The translations under genes and the position numbers were made by a program. Below, piece by piece: positions 21,101-32,346 of a stretch of DNA of 64,000 nucleotides (positions are counted from its first letter, which is position 1; each line of letters opens with the position of its first letter). The stretch is from Monilinia fructicola (lineage: Eukaryota; Ascomycota; Leotiomycetes; Helotiales; Sclerotiniaceae). The stretch covers positions 2,339,501 through 2,403,500 of the forward strand of contig VICG01000002.1 of NCBI GenBank assembly GCA_008692225.1, in the 5' to 3' direction. The notes beneath the pieces are model-generated. The model saw only the letters and a list, made by a program, of their open reading frames with translations, was not told the origin of the DNA and searched no databases.

Positions 21101-24100
21101 CACTCCATTTCTGGTATCTCTGCCATGGTCAAATAACAGGTGCATAATCTCCATATTCGGCGGGAAATTTTGATCTTACCTTTAGCCACGGCCAGATACA
21201 TGTTTGCGCTATAAATGGAGGTGCCTGGATACGCGAGCATGACAAGAGTGGATTGCTGGAGCTGGAAGTATCAAGAGTGCAGCAAATAGATGAGTATTCA
21301 AACTTCTTGGCTTTTTATATGCAATAACTCCATAAAAGATGGTCTTGGGAGTTTAGAGGCATTCGAGCAGAACTGTAGAGTTTAAGGTGCTAGGGTGATG
21401 AATTTAGGGCGAGGAGGGTCACGAACTTGATCAGAAGTGAGGAAAATCATGCAAGTAGCGGACTCATGCAGATTTCTGTGATGTGAAGTATGATGTTAAA
21501 CTTTAAATCCAGGCGAGTTGATATCGCCATGGTTAGTACTGTCGTAGATGTGAAGATAAGTAGAGATCTCAAGAGAAACCGCAGAAGAAGGTTTTGGTGG
21601 ATGAAAGGAAGGGCAATAGATTTCAAATGAATTATCGAGTCACAATTGGAAGTGTTAGACCATGAACAAATAGATAAAGTCATGCATACCGATGATCATG
21701 ATCCCACGGCTTTTCTAATTCTGCTGCACTCATTTGAGTGGCTGTTATACTGCGTGCACAACTTGGACATTAGATGAAATAAAACTACCACATTAAGACT
21801 CAAAAAATTTATTATCACCATATTCAACAACTTAATGGATGTTTGAAGTAAAAGCGTAAGAAAATGGTGGCTACCTAAGCTTAGTAGTTCTTCTACACGG
21901 TAAAGCGCGGAAACTAACTGTATGTAAACTTCACAGTATCTGTATTAGATGCACGAGTTGGATTCTACGGCTCACTATTAGTCTTAATACTTGTTCAACA
22001 ACAATGGGAGCAGGACCAAGGAAACAAGACGGCAAATGCTATAACCAAAGTCCATCCGGACTACTTGCCCTGAATACGCGAGCAGCATGTTTTCGTCAAC
22101 CCAACAAGTGAGCCCCAGGGTAACTAATCTGATAATAGAGCACAATCAAGCATTAATTGCGTCGTGCGGATGGTACGCCTCGTATTCTTAGCATTTATCC
22201 AATCCGCAGTGCGGACTCTGAGGGTAGTCGGGGTTTGCATGCGACCCCTAAATCTGGCACGTGATTTTGGCGAGGGGTGATGTGAATTTAAGGTTTAGCT
22301 TCAGCCCCACACGATGCAGATCGCGGACCGTCTTTAAAATCTCTGAGGGATACCTAACTGTTGAATTAGAACCTTAGATGAGAAGTCGTGTTAGATGTTA
22401 GGTTTTTAATGTCCTCATATAATTTTAGCTCGTAGGTTATGTTAAGGGAACGATGGTATATAATTGGATAGTGCGGGATCAAGGGGGGGTCTTGGCATAC
22501 AAATGAAGTATAGTAGCGATGAGTTACCATGTCTCTTCTTCCTTTGAGACGCTTAGACTGGGGTCTATAGAATCAAAAGATTTCTATATTACAGTAGCAG
22601 ATTGATAGATGAAAGGACAATCAATGATTTTGTTTCTCTTCTCAGAGATTTTTAAGCTATTGGTGCCACTATAGAGCTTCTTTCTTTCTTGGTAAGAAGA
22701 TGTAGCGTTGAAGGATGTCAATGTGCCGCGACATTATCTGGTACTACTTTGTAACTCTTACACATCTTTGAGGACCGTAAAACTTGTGGATTTAATAAGT
22801 TACCTGGGTAGCTTGAGATACCCATTCAATGTGAAAAATAGGATTTTAGCCACCGTGAAGCATCTATGTATTTCTTTTCCCTTGGTAAATGAGTCACTAG
22901 AACATTCCAGATTTATGCAATAACTGATTCCATGATGTGTGGAGCTGGAATTTTGACCAACAAACATGTCATCTAATCCAATCTTTTGACACCAAGTAAG
23001 CTGGTTGTATCTGTTTTTGGTTGAAGCTTTGTGGCTAGTAGGACAAAGGTCTCGAGTTAAGGATTCGAGATGAAGCCTGGATGAAGAAAGGGTTCTCGTA
23101 CTTCTCTAATTTTTGGTACCTTGTCCATATTACATTAATCAGCTTTTATTAGTTCGCGAGTTGTAATAAACAAACCAAAAGGAGACTAAAGAGGGAAGAC
23201 AGTAATCAAAGGAGCAGGAAGGATAAGATAAACTTCATTCCATGCATTTTGTTCTTTCTGGAAGCCTCCACTATGCTACACTATAACCCCTTGGACGAGC
23301 TTCTGCCCTTATTGATAATATTATCGCCTGCATTGTGTTCCAAGAATTAACTTGACTTGAATACCTAGTGACAAAATACGTTTTCTCGCCTCATTGCTCA
23401 CCATATATATCGACTTTCTTAAGTTCCCCTCCGAAATATCCAATTCTTCACACAACTTCTGTGCAGACTTGCTTTTCTTTTTTGACAAAATCAATGAGAA
23501 GTGGATTTGACCACATGCTTTGGGTATTTTTTGGAATATCACCTGGCAATCCTCAGAATTTCCAAAGGCTTGTGAAGTGATCATCCATTTTGTGATGCTC
23601 AATGTCATGCTGAGAAGACTATCATGGTTACCAATTGAGGAGCTCCTGAGTATATTGTAGTGATTATCACTTGAAGTAGTTGGGCTATGATTATTTCTCT
23701 TATTGCGCCAGATATTGATGCCGCAAAATATGGATTCTGAGTACACCGCGACATTTCAGATAAATCTAATCATCTAGATAGATTTGACATGATGAAGGAG
23801 CTTCATATATTAATTAATATGAACCTCTTCAACAGTATTCATGTTGTTGAATATCAATGTTTGATCGAAGAACGTCAACTGTCATAAGTTGAATCTTATC
23901 CAACTGGTAATCTTATAACATCTTACAGTCTATATGAGACACGTATCTGATCAAGAGATACTTATTCCATATCAATATCATGCTTGAGGAATGTTGCGTC
24001 TTGAGGTCGAGTAAATATAGCTATATACCAACCAATTATGCAGTGAAGATCAACTAATCGCGACATTGAACTCGCCCCTTGCAGATAGATGACCATGCGG

Positions 24101-25127
24101 GACACTTTTATGATCAAAGCTAAGGATTAAGCCATACGTCTGAGGCGACTGCTCTCAATTCCTAGCCATCGAACAGATTCCTCACATATAGGACCGCTGT
24201 ACAAAGACCATGACATAGACTGGGGGAAACCAAATTCTCTCGTATTAATTGTTGATTCCTTGAGCATCAAGCAAAAACTTATTACACACGCAGACCTGTA
24301 GACTCCTGAGAATTGGTTCTTGGGGTTCATGATTTGTCGCCCATTACAGGAGCGAGTACCCACATCAGGATTCAAAGCTATTGAAATACCTAGAATGTAG
24401 AAGTTTCTCCCGCTCCCCCTTCCCTCCCACAAACCTCCTGAAGTTCAACATTGACTCGCCAAATTCGACAAAGTTCTATCTTTCAGCCATATAATACACC
24501 AAAGTATTGGCAAGTTCACACAGTAACCAACATTCCCAACCCAATGTATCTACTGCTAGCATCTAGACGCCATGAAACTGACCTTACCTACGCAGTATTA
24601 CACGATCGAATGCAGACAATGATCGTAGAGTGCTCCAAACAAAAATTCTCATACTCATCGGGAGAGTATTTCGGCTTTCAAACTTGTACATTGGACTGGA
24701 AAATAAGTGTGAACTGTCCAAGCTGGAGAATTCATCTTTTCAGAGCTGTTTTATTTATAGAGATACGAGATTTAGGACCCTGCTTCTTGATTCTTCCTAG
24801 CCATCAGGTGGAATTAGTGCGATGAAGTCGCATGTACTGGTTTTGGATATGGGGATGGAATGTAGGTTACGTGTAGAAGATCTCAGATATGTTAATATTG
24901 AATACCAAAGCCCGTTTGATTCTGGTGATGGGGTCATTGCGGAAAGTTGGATGATGGACATCTCTTAGAGAGACAACATGGAAGTACAAACTCATGGGTT
25001 GAAGAATACTTCATTTGAACGTCAATGTTTGATTGATATCACATATGAACAAACACCGGGAATCTTTTCCCAGTAGTAGACCTAAAAGCTACCACCACAC
25101 AATACCCAAGGGAAAATGAGAATTCAG
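18134..25127. other. 7-kb AT-rich gene-poor block
   Basis: Long AT-rich stretch. No gene with a recognisable domain is seen. The longest open stretch, 23321-23746 on the minus strand (141 codons), and a set of short hydrophobic ones at 20933-21683 on the minus strand could be exons of unknown or decayed genes, but nothing supports a call. Its right end borders a clearly decayed reductase gene. Confidence 0.4.
22203..22215. promoter_or_regulatory. TCCGCA-G-TGCGGA inverted repeat
   Basis: Perfect 13-base inverted repeat with TGCGGA half-sites, in a locally GC-richer patch that also has CACGTGA at about 22258. CGG-type inverted half-sites are typical of Zn2Cys6 transcription factor targets. No adjacent gene was recognised, so its role is open. 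Confidence 0.3.
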
Positions 25128-26045
25128 TTACTTTTTCGCGAGATCATGTTCCACAATCACATCAACGTAATCCTCCAAATCCTGTTCTGTTTTCTCGGTA
25201 GTCCATTCCAATTATTTGGCCGCATCTGCATCGGTTTTCGAGCTGACTTGTGTTGGTTTCATATATTCTGTATCATAACCTAAGACTTACTTTGAAGCAA
25301 GAGCTGACTCATCATATAAAATACTCCGACTAAACCAGCATTTAGCTTCTTCAAGACTGATTCTCTACCAATATTTTATTGGTATCAGTCCCCGTTTAAA
25401 CCATGCTTCACTAGTATATTCTGCAAATTGTTTTAAGTAAACCATTCTGCGGAAGAGAAAATGATGCCTTTTGCACCCGTGGGAAATTCTTCTCCTCTTT
25501 TGTGTCTTGAAAACTATGACATCAGATAAATTTGCAACATCTGAAATTTGAGCATAGTCTAAAGAACCCTTTCCGTCACCAATATATCCAGCTTGGCCAT
25601 GCTTTAGGACGTATGGAATGACAATCGTAGCCTAGATTTAGTGACTATTGAAGAAGCCAGACCCTTTGCCATGAATCTCGGGCGGTATGCTGATTATGGC
25701 CTTGACACCCAAGAAAAGCCATGTTTCTATGAGTGCGATTTCAGTTGTTCGTTGGACTAATTTAGTTTTTGATTCGCGAAATTTCTCCTAGTCGAAGGTA
25801 CTTTCTTTATCAATGAAGGCTTAATCCTCGATTAAAACCCCAGAAATTGGCTGATCAGCCAAATTAAAAGTTACGGAAACCTGGTGATTGCGCGCCAAAA
25901 CGATAATTACGGAGTTTCCACATGTAGATAATGAACTTCATTGCCGGTCTGTCTCTTACGATCACCTAGACCAGAAACGAAAGCTACTGCGACAACTGTA
26001 TGGACTCCTGAAGCATCATATAGTTCTACTACGACTTTAGCGAAC
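25128..26045 (-). pseudogene. NmrA-like NAD(P)-binding reductase pseudogene
   Basis: Minus-strand translation matches the C-terminal two thirds of the fungal NmrA/epimerase-like family in the right order. HTVVAVAFVSGLGDRK is followed by FRESKTK..QRTTEIALIET, KAIISIPPEIHGKGSGFFN, YVLKHGQAGYIGDGKGSLDY, AQISDVANL, and a C-terminal helix DLEDYVDVIVEHDLAKK. It is broken by several in-frame stops (for example TAA at about 25212 and about 25287, and TAG after KYW at about 25370). At least two frame changes occur around EEFPTGAKGII at 25440-25500. The N-terminal NAD(P)-binding loop was not found. Such proteins bind NAD(P) and act as reductases or redox sensors; this copy cannot make one. Confidence 0.8.
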
Positions 26046-26901
26046 CAGTGATGTTGATGAGCTAGATTGAGAGAAGCTTACTGTCATACTATCCACTTTT
26101 CGAGGAAATCCATGTCGTCTAGAGAGGTGGAAAGAACTGTCTTAATGCCTCTGGTTGAAAAAACTTTCGCATATTCCTCTCCTCTCATAAGTACGGAGCA
26201 TGAATACTCTGTAGGATATCATGATTTTCTCAAGAACAGCTGGGAGAATTGATCTTCCACTGCAACAAGGTAAGCTAATACTCAAGGACATCGGTAAGAT
26301 GGGTCGTCCAACATTTACCAAGTAGCTCCCACGGTTGTATTTCTGTTAGCGTACATCTTAATTAGATTGAATGTTTCCACTGAAAGTATGTGTGATATTG
26401 AGTAGGTCTCAGATTCGAGTAAAATAGATACAATGTCCAAACGTGTGGTACCGATTGAGAAGAGAATAAAAAATGCCAGAAGTATGCGATTCTTAAAGTT
26501 AAAGTCTTGTATACACTTATGGCTACAGATTTACCAATATCCCGTGCCATACCTTTATCTTCAATTCAGTTTCTGATTTCCAACTCACTCCATATATATT
26601 ATAGTCTGGAAGAAACAGGTCTGTTTAGGAGCAAGCGCATCGCTGCCACTTATTAAGGTTAAAGGGACGCTCTTTAACCGACCGGTAAACCTACGGGTAC
26701 CTAGGTACCCGACCTAGGTACCCGACGCTACGTGTAGCTCGCGGGCGTACCCCTGGAGTCAAGCTAGAAGGCCGGCCCAAAATTTAGCGCAAGGCTACAA
26801 ATAAATAATAACAAGCGAGGTTCAACTTCCATCTCCAATCATCTTGAACTTTTCTATAAGCAAGCAATTTTCCTTCAGCATTGATTTCAAGCGCTACAAA
26901 T
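26046..26901. other. spacer and SAD1 promoter
   Basis: AT-rich to about 26640, then a short GC-rich patch with palindromes (26660-26760) about 150-250 nt upstream of the SAD1 ATG. No gene seen. Confidence 0.45.
26695..26710. repeat. 16-bp perfect palindrome GGGTACCTAGGTACCC
   Basis: Perfect palindrome, followed at once by a second ACCTAGGTACCCGAC copy, inside a GC-rich patch upstream of the SAD1 gene. It could form a cruciform or be a protein site; related CCTAGGTA runs recur in other spacers of the window. Confidence 0.6.
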
Positions 26902-28671
26902 ATGGATATCACGACCAGGAAACGCAAAGAACGCGATGATGACTCTGCGACCGCAGCCACGAAGAGTGATGATGAGAATTCAATCAATGGAGCGCATCTC
27001 GAGGCAGAGCCTACTCACAAACGACAGAGGACTGTGGAGCCTAAAGCAGTGCAGATTGAGGATGAGGAAGAATTAAAGAATGGAATGAAAGATCTCGAAG
27101 TTGAGGATGAAAATGAGGATGAGGATCAGGATCTGCAAGTTGTGGTTCCGCGAGAAAAAGCTCCAATGGAAGGCTACGATGACCTCTACCTCGATACCAT
27201 AAATCGCAATGTACTAGACTTCGACTTCGAGAAGCTTTGCTCAATTTCCCTCTCCAATATCAATGTATACGCCTGTTTGGTTTGTGGGAAATACTATCAG
27301 GGACGGGGGACAAAGTCTCATGCATATTTCCATGCTCTTGAAGTAGGACATCACGTATTCATCAACATGCAAACTCAAAAAGTTTATGTTCTTCCAGAAG
27401 GATATGAGGTCAAGAATAAGAGTCTGGACGACATAAAGTTTGTATCCGACCCAACATACACAAAGGAACAGGTCATGGCTATGGATCGTGAAGCTAAAAC
27501 TTCCTGGACTCTTTCTGGCAAAGAATATATACCAGGGTTTGTTGGCATGAACAACATCAAAGATAACGACTATTTCAATGTAATAATACAAGCACTTTCA
27601 CATGTACCACCACTTCGAAATTTCTTCCTATTGGAAAACTTCAGTAACAGGCCGGAACTCATAAAGCGTGTGTCTATTTTATTCCGAAAGATATGGAATC
27701 CACGGGCCTTTAAATCTCACGTCTCTCCTCATGAACTTCTTCAGGAAATCTCACTCAAATCCAACAAGAAGTTTAATCTAACCACCCAATCTGACCCCGT
27801 CGATTTTCTCTCCTGGTTCCTCAATAACCTGCATCTTGCACTCGGAGGTTCCAAAACTAAGCCTGGCTCTTCAGTCATCCAAAAGATATTTCAAGGAAAA
27901 CTAAAAGTCGAATCTCAAGCTATCACCGCTAAAGCCGACGCTGGTGATCGATTACGATTCGAAGACGCAGATGTCAAGACTGATGTGAGTAGATTCATGC
28001 TACTCACCTTAGATTTACCCGCTGCACCATTGTTCCAAGATGAATTAGAACGAAACATCATCCCCCAAATACCCCTCACCAGTATCCTCGCCAAATATGA
28101 CGGTCTAAAGGCCCAAGAACATCTCAACATGCGCAAACGATACAGGTTACTCCATCCACTCCCACCTTTCCTCCTCTTTCACATAAAACGCTTCTCCCAC
28201 AATAAATTTGTCGACGAGCGTAATCCCACGATCGTCACTTTCGACGCGCGCAATCTCGATATGTCACCATACATCGAACCTGATATGAAGCATGCCAGAC
28301 CTGGTGAACCTATATGGTACGATTTAGTAGCGAATATAGTGCATGAAGCAGTGAGGGGACGAGAAGATAGCGTAGAGGGCGAATCGGAAAAGAGGAGTTG
28401 GAAAGTGCAGTTGAGGGATAAGGCGACGGGGGAGTGGAAGGTAGTGCAGGATTTATTTGTGGAGGGGGGGCAGAGGGAATTCTTGCATCTGGGAGAGAGT
28501 TATTTGCAGGTTTGGGAAAAAGAGGAGGGAGGTGGTTGGGAAGGGGAAGGCAAAGGCTGTTTAGAGGTTGGTTTCGGCGGTCTCATAATGAATGATCTTA
28601 CCTCTTTGCCTTATACCAAGATTAAATCAGAACCTCCTACAGCCAATTCTATCACAATGATTCGGCGCTAG
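26902..28671 (+). CDS. SAD1: SAD1/USP39-type tri-snRNP splicing factor
   Basis: Single-exon gene, 589 residues; ATG at 26902 in context AAATATGG. After a charged nuclear N-terminus comes a UBP-type zinc finger (CLVCGKYYQGRG...SHAYFHALEVGHHVFI, about residues 123-155), then a ubiquitin-protease fold. The usual catalytic Cys box is replaced by NNIKDNDYFNV (Asp at the Cys position), as in the SAD1/USP39 family, so it is a pseudo-protease. LPPFLLFHIKRFSHNKF and a YDLVANIVHEA segment follow the family order. SAD1/USP39 acts in the nucleus in assembly and stability of the U4/U6.U5 tri-snRNP and hence in pre-mRNA splicing. The last codons run into an 18-bp tandem duplication. Confidence 0.92.
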   Translation: MDITTRKRKERDDDSATAATKSDDENSINGAHLEAEPTHKRQRTVEPKAVQIEDEEELKNGMKDLEVEDENEDEDQDLQVVVPREKAPMEGYDDLYLDTINRNVLDFDFEKLCSISLSNINVYACLVCGKYYQGRGTKSHAYFHALEVGHHVFINMQTQKVYVLPEGYEVKNKSLDDIKFVSDPTYTKEQVMAMDREAKTSWTLSGKEYIPGFVGMNNIKDNDYFNVIIQALSHVPPLRNFFLLENFSNRPELIKRVSILFRKIWNPRAFKSHVSPHELLQEISLKSNKKFNLTTQSDPVDFLSWFLNNLHLALGGSKTKPGSSVIQKIFQGKLKVESQAITAKADAGDRLRFEDADVKTDVSRFMLLTLDLPAAPLFQDELERNIIPQIPLTSILAKYDGLKAQEHLNMRKRYRLLHPLPPFLLFHIKRFSHNKFVDERNPTIVTFDARNLDMSPYIEPDMKHARPGEPIWYDLVANIVHEAVRGREDSVEGESEKRSWKVQLRDKATGEWKVVQDLFVEGGQREFLHLGESYLQVWEKEEGGGWEGEGKGCLEVGFGGLIMNDLTSLPYTKIKSEPPTANSITMIRR

Positions 28672-28699
28672 CTTCATGATAGGCGCTAGCTTCATGATA
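28664..28699 (+). repeat. 18-bp tandem duplication at the SAD1 stop codon
   Basis: GGCGCTAGCTTCATGATA occurs twice in a row; the first copy contains the SAD1 stop codon. This moves sequence into the 3' UTR without changing the protein. Confidence 0.75.
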
Positions 28700-29400
28700 G
28701 GCGCCACTGGCTACTTCATGGCTTGGATCATACCAATTCATTGGACTAGGAATAGATTGAAAGGTAGCGTGGAGAATGATTGGATAGTTAGTCATTGAAG
28801 CGGAAGCGCGAGCGCGAACGAAGTAGAAGAGAGAGAGAAAACACCAGATCCATTGCAACATGTAATTAAGCAACGATACCAACAAAAATCGCACACATAA
28901 ATTCCACCTATTCTCCATCTTCACATTTCCGTCAGCTATGCATGTGCCGCGATAATATCTGGGGCATGGAAAATCCAAGCAAAGTTCCTCCATCATTTCT
29001 AACGCATGTTGGATTTTGTATACTTGCACCCTGTGCGAGAGGGTTTGGCTGGGGCGTTCGGTTACCTTGTTGGAGTTAGGGGGGCGGGAATTCAGCGTAT
29101 GGTGCGTTCATATTCCTAGCACGATACAACATGGCCATATGCATACATCTCGAGAGCTACCCGTGGACATATACAATTGAGCCAGATCAGATTGAATTGG
29201 GGCAAGGCGAGATAAGACTGAGAGTAAAGTAAAGTCAAGTAAAGTAAGATAATCGTAAAAGTAATCACAAATGAAGATATCATGCATCCATCCTTTTATA
29301 ACACAAAACTCCTAGCCTGGCCAGGTTATTCCTGGCTTTATGTTTGCATTGTAGGTACATGCTGCAGTTATGCGCAACCGGTTCAAAAATTACATGCAAC
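28700..29400. other. convergent spacer between SAD1 and RRP9
   Basis: 3' flanks of two convergent genes, with a GTAAA-rich simple run at about 29222-29250. No gene. Confidence 0.5.
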
Positions 29401-31142
29401 TCAAGCTTCCTCTTTATCTTCATCTGCATGCCCATTTACACCATTACTAATCTTTTTCCTCGAGACTTCAAATACCACTGCTCCGTTTCTCCCTGCTGGT
29501 GTCTTTTGCCAGTTACCCAAGCGATGGGCTTTTCCTACTGCTGCGACGATACATACGCCATCTTTTCCCCTGTCTCCGCGCTCAAATACTGATATGTCAT
29601 TTATGATGCCGCGTGCTGATGCTTGTGAATCATGCGCATTTGATTCTGTGCCTTCCATGGTAGCATCTGGGATTCGACCGACGGGGCCTACGGATTCAAG
29701 AGTCTTTCTATCGGGGCTGATTCTCCAGGCTCGGACTACACCGTCCCAGCTACCGCTTAGTACGACGTCTGAGTATGGAATTGTGGTTAAGGCGGTAATC
29801 CAACGGGGTGAGGGGCGGGGTACGATCCTTTTGGAAGGATCAGTTTCGGCTGATGCTTCTTCGGGCTGTATTGGTTCGTCTGCTCCGTGTGCGAGAGACA
29901 AGCTGTAAATTGGTTTCTTCTTGTGAATGGTCCATAAAGAGAGTGATCCATTGTCGCCCCCGGTAATGAACATATCCTCATCAACCATAGCAATACGATC
30001 GATACTACCCTCGAGAGTACGAAGATCTTTTGGGATTGTTCTTGTGACGAGATTTCTTCTCACCTCCGCCACCACGGAAAACAAGTTGTGTTTCCTCAAC
30101 CACTTTCCACAAGCGAGCTGTACGATCGCGAGCGCCAACTGATATGCAACGCTCTTGAGCAAGAGAAGCAATATCCACAACCTCATCTTGATGACCAAAT
30201 AATGTTTCCACATATGCACCTTCATCCAAACTCCATATCTTGATTGTTCTATCCCTTGAACTAGAGTACAATTGATTTGTACCTCTTCGGAAAGCGAGAC
30301 CTGTGACAGCATCGCGATGCTGCGAGAAAACTCGTATAGGTCGAAGGGTTTCTGCGTTCCAAACGACGATCTTTCGATCCACACCACCAGTTACGACGAA
30401 TTTACCGTCTTGAGAGGCAGCCACACAGATAATTGCATCGGTATGTCCCATGAAAGATGATACTTTCGACTTTCGCTTGTCTCCTCGCACTGAAGCTAGT
30501 AAGGTAGGCTTTTTTTTTCGGCGGTGGTATAGGCTTCTTGCTCTTCTTCTTGCCCTTCTTCTGCGGATATTGATCTCGCGGTAACTCTTGCAACTTCCAT
30601 TTAACCAGCCACATATCCTTGGTGACAGTATATACATATGGCGCACATATGGCTACACCCGTAAAAGAATGCGCATCCTTCTTAAAGTAACAACTCGAGG
30701 CGTCTCCAAATTCTAATTCGTCTGCCAATGTTTTGTATATTCTCCCTTTCGATTCTGCAACATCTTCTTCCAAACGTTCTGCGATTAAATCCCGATCAAT
30801 GTCCTCGGCATCGAATCCAACACCATCATCTGCTACCTCTTCCCGAATATTCTGTAGATATCTTTCTGCAAGTCTCAGCCTGCGCTCTGCAGCAGTTTCT
30901 TCCTCCCCCTCTCCATCTAAGTCGTCATCTGAGGAGGTATCTGCAACATCGTCATCCAATTGACCCCCTTCACTCTCCGAATCACTCCCAGAAATCGATT
31001 CATCTCTTTCGGGTCTTTTCGCAGGCTTTGGTTGTTTCGCGGAGGCTTTCGATGAGGCTGCTAATCTTTTCTGGGGTATTTCTGGGGCATCATTTCTTTT
31101 CCTTTTCTTCTGGCCATTGGGTATGGTGAAGAAGGAGGACAT
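29401..31142 (-). CDS. RRP9: U3 snoRNP WD40 protein Rrp9 (U3-55K), two apparent frameshifts
   Basis: ATG at 31142, stop at 29401; about 579 residues once two single-base shifts are allowed for. The N-terminus is basic then strongly acidic (nuclear/nucleolar type). It is followed by YLQNIREE, DRDLIAERL and YKTLADEL, as in Rrp9, then by WD40 repeats such as SFMGHTDAIICVA, FVVTGGVDRKIVVWNAET, LYSSSRDRTIKIWSLDEG, CISVGARDRTARLWKV and FITGGDNGSLSLWTIHKKK. Rrp9 binds the box B/C motif of U3 snoRNA and is needed for early 18S rRNA processing in the nucleolus. The frame shifts by one base at a run of nine T (30510-30518, plus strand) and again near 30053-30060 (TTTCTTC). Both look like single extra bases in homopolymers. 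Because the gene is normally essential and otherwise intact, assembly error is the likelier cause. Confidence 0.85.
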
Positions 31143-31617
31143 AATTGTGGTTGTTGGGGAGGGAAAAGCTCGTGGGAGGAAGGGTAGAAAAATGTCTGTC
31201 TTATCGAAATAATTTTTTTGGAGATTATTCTGCCGCAGAATTTCGAGACAGGGATTCTGTGGATCCAGAACGGAATACCTACACGTGATACATTTCAAGA
31301 TTTGAGGTCATAGATTCAAAGATTACCATGGCAGAAAAGCCAAAAAAAAGACATCATTGATTGGTTTCAGATATTATATATAGATTACTTGCACTGATAG
31401 TTGAATGGTAAAATTGATTTGATACTTAATTTTTCGGGAATTTCAATCATTCTTCGTTCTATCGAAAATGATAGCATTTTTAAGCTTTCTGCGCTAAGAC
31501 ACAAGTATACTAGCGTCATATAGGACGAGGCAACGAGAGCTACACGCGTTGGAGCTCCAGAGTCTCATAAGTGAGAACAATCTGAAGCTTCAACATACAA
31601 CTTAAAACAACATCAAC

Positions 31618-32346
31618 ATGTAAGTATTCATACAAATTTGACCATGGGATATTCAACTGATACTAATGTTTTCTCAGGGAGGTCTTACTTGGAATAACTG
31701 GCAAGGACTTTACTCTCATTGCCGCCTCAAAAGCTGCTATGAGAGGTGCAACCATTCTCAAAGCTTCCGACGACAAGACAAGAGCATTAAACCAACATAC
31801 CTTGATGGCATTTTCTGGAGAGGCTGGAGATACAAGTAAATACCTACCATCTTTCACAGGAATAATGTATGATATTAATAACAACACTTCATAGTTCAAT
31901 TCGCAGAATACATCCAAGCCAACGCCCAACTTTACTCCATGCGCAATAACATCGACCTTTCTCCATCTGCTGTCGCCCACTTTGTCCGTGGCGAATTAGC
32001 ACAATCCCTCCGCTCCCGTAAACCCTACAATGTCAACCTTCTCCTTGGTGGTGTTGACCCCATCACCGACAAGCCCAGCTTATACTGGCTCGATTACCTA
32101 GCGTCACTTGCTCCCCTCCCATATGCAGCTCACGGCTACGCACAATACTACTGCTTGTCGATTCTAGATAAACATCATCACCCAGATATTGACTTTGAGC
32201 AAGGATTGAAGGTTTTGAGGATGTGTACGGATGAGCTGAAGAGGAGGTTACCGATTGATTTCAAGGGGATGACCGTAAAGGTCATCACGAAGGAGGGAAT
32301 TCGGGAACTCGATTATGATGATAGTGCGAGAATCGATTGTCCTTAG
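31618..32346 (+). CDS. PRE1: 20S proteasome beta-4 subunit (Pre1/PSMB2)
   Basis: Three exons: 31618-31619, 31678-31835 and 31895-32346, giving 203 residues. The first coding exon is only AT: a GTAAGT donor begins at the G of an apparent ATG, and the acceptor TCAG ends at 31677, so splicing joins AT to G and creates the start codon. The protein then starts MEVLLGITGKDF, the expected beginning of beta-4. Internal matches include GEAGDTIQFAEYIQ, LRSRKPYNVNLLLGG, YWLDYLASLAPLPYAAHGY and a C-terminal DKNG-like KEGIRELD. The subunit is a non-catalytic part of the beta ring. It is transcribed divergently from RRP9 with about 475 bp between the starts. Without splicing the ATG is followed at once by TAA. 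Confidence 0.9.

Noticed and set aside
20933..21683. Multi-exon membrane protein on the minus strand
   Set aside because: Short hydrophobic stretches exist, but no consistent splice model or family motif could be found.
23321..23746. 141-codon open frame on the minus strand
   Set aside because: No domain, signal or homology-like pattern, and it lies in AT-rich DNA next to pseudogene sequence.
26881..26901. Upstream start for SAD1 at 26881
   Set aside because: The codon is TTG; the ATG at 26902 has good context and fits the family.
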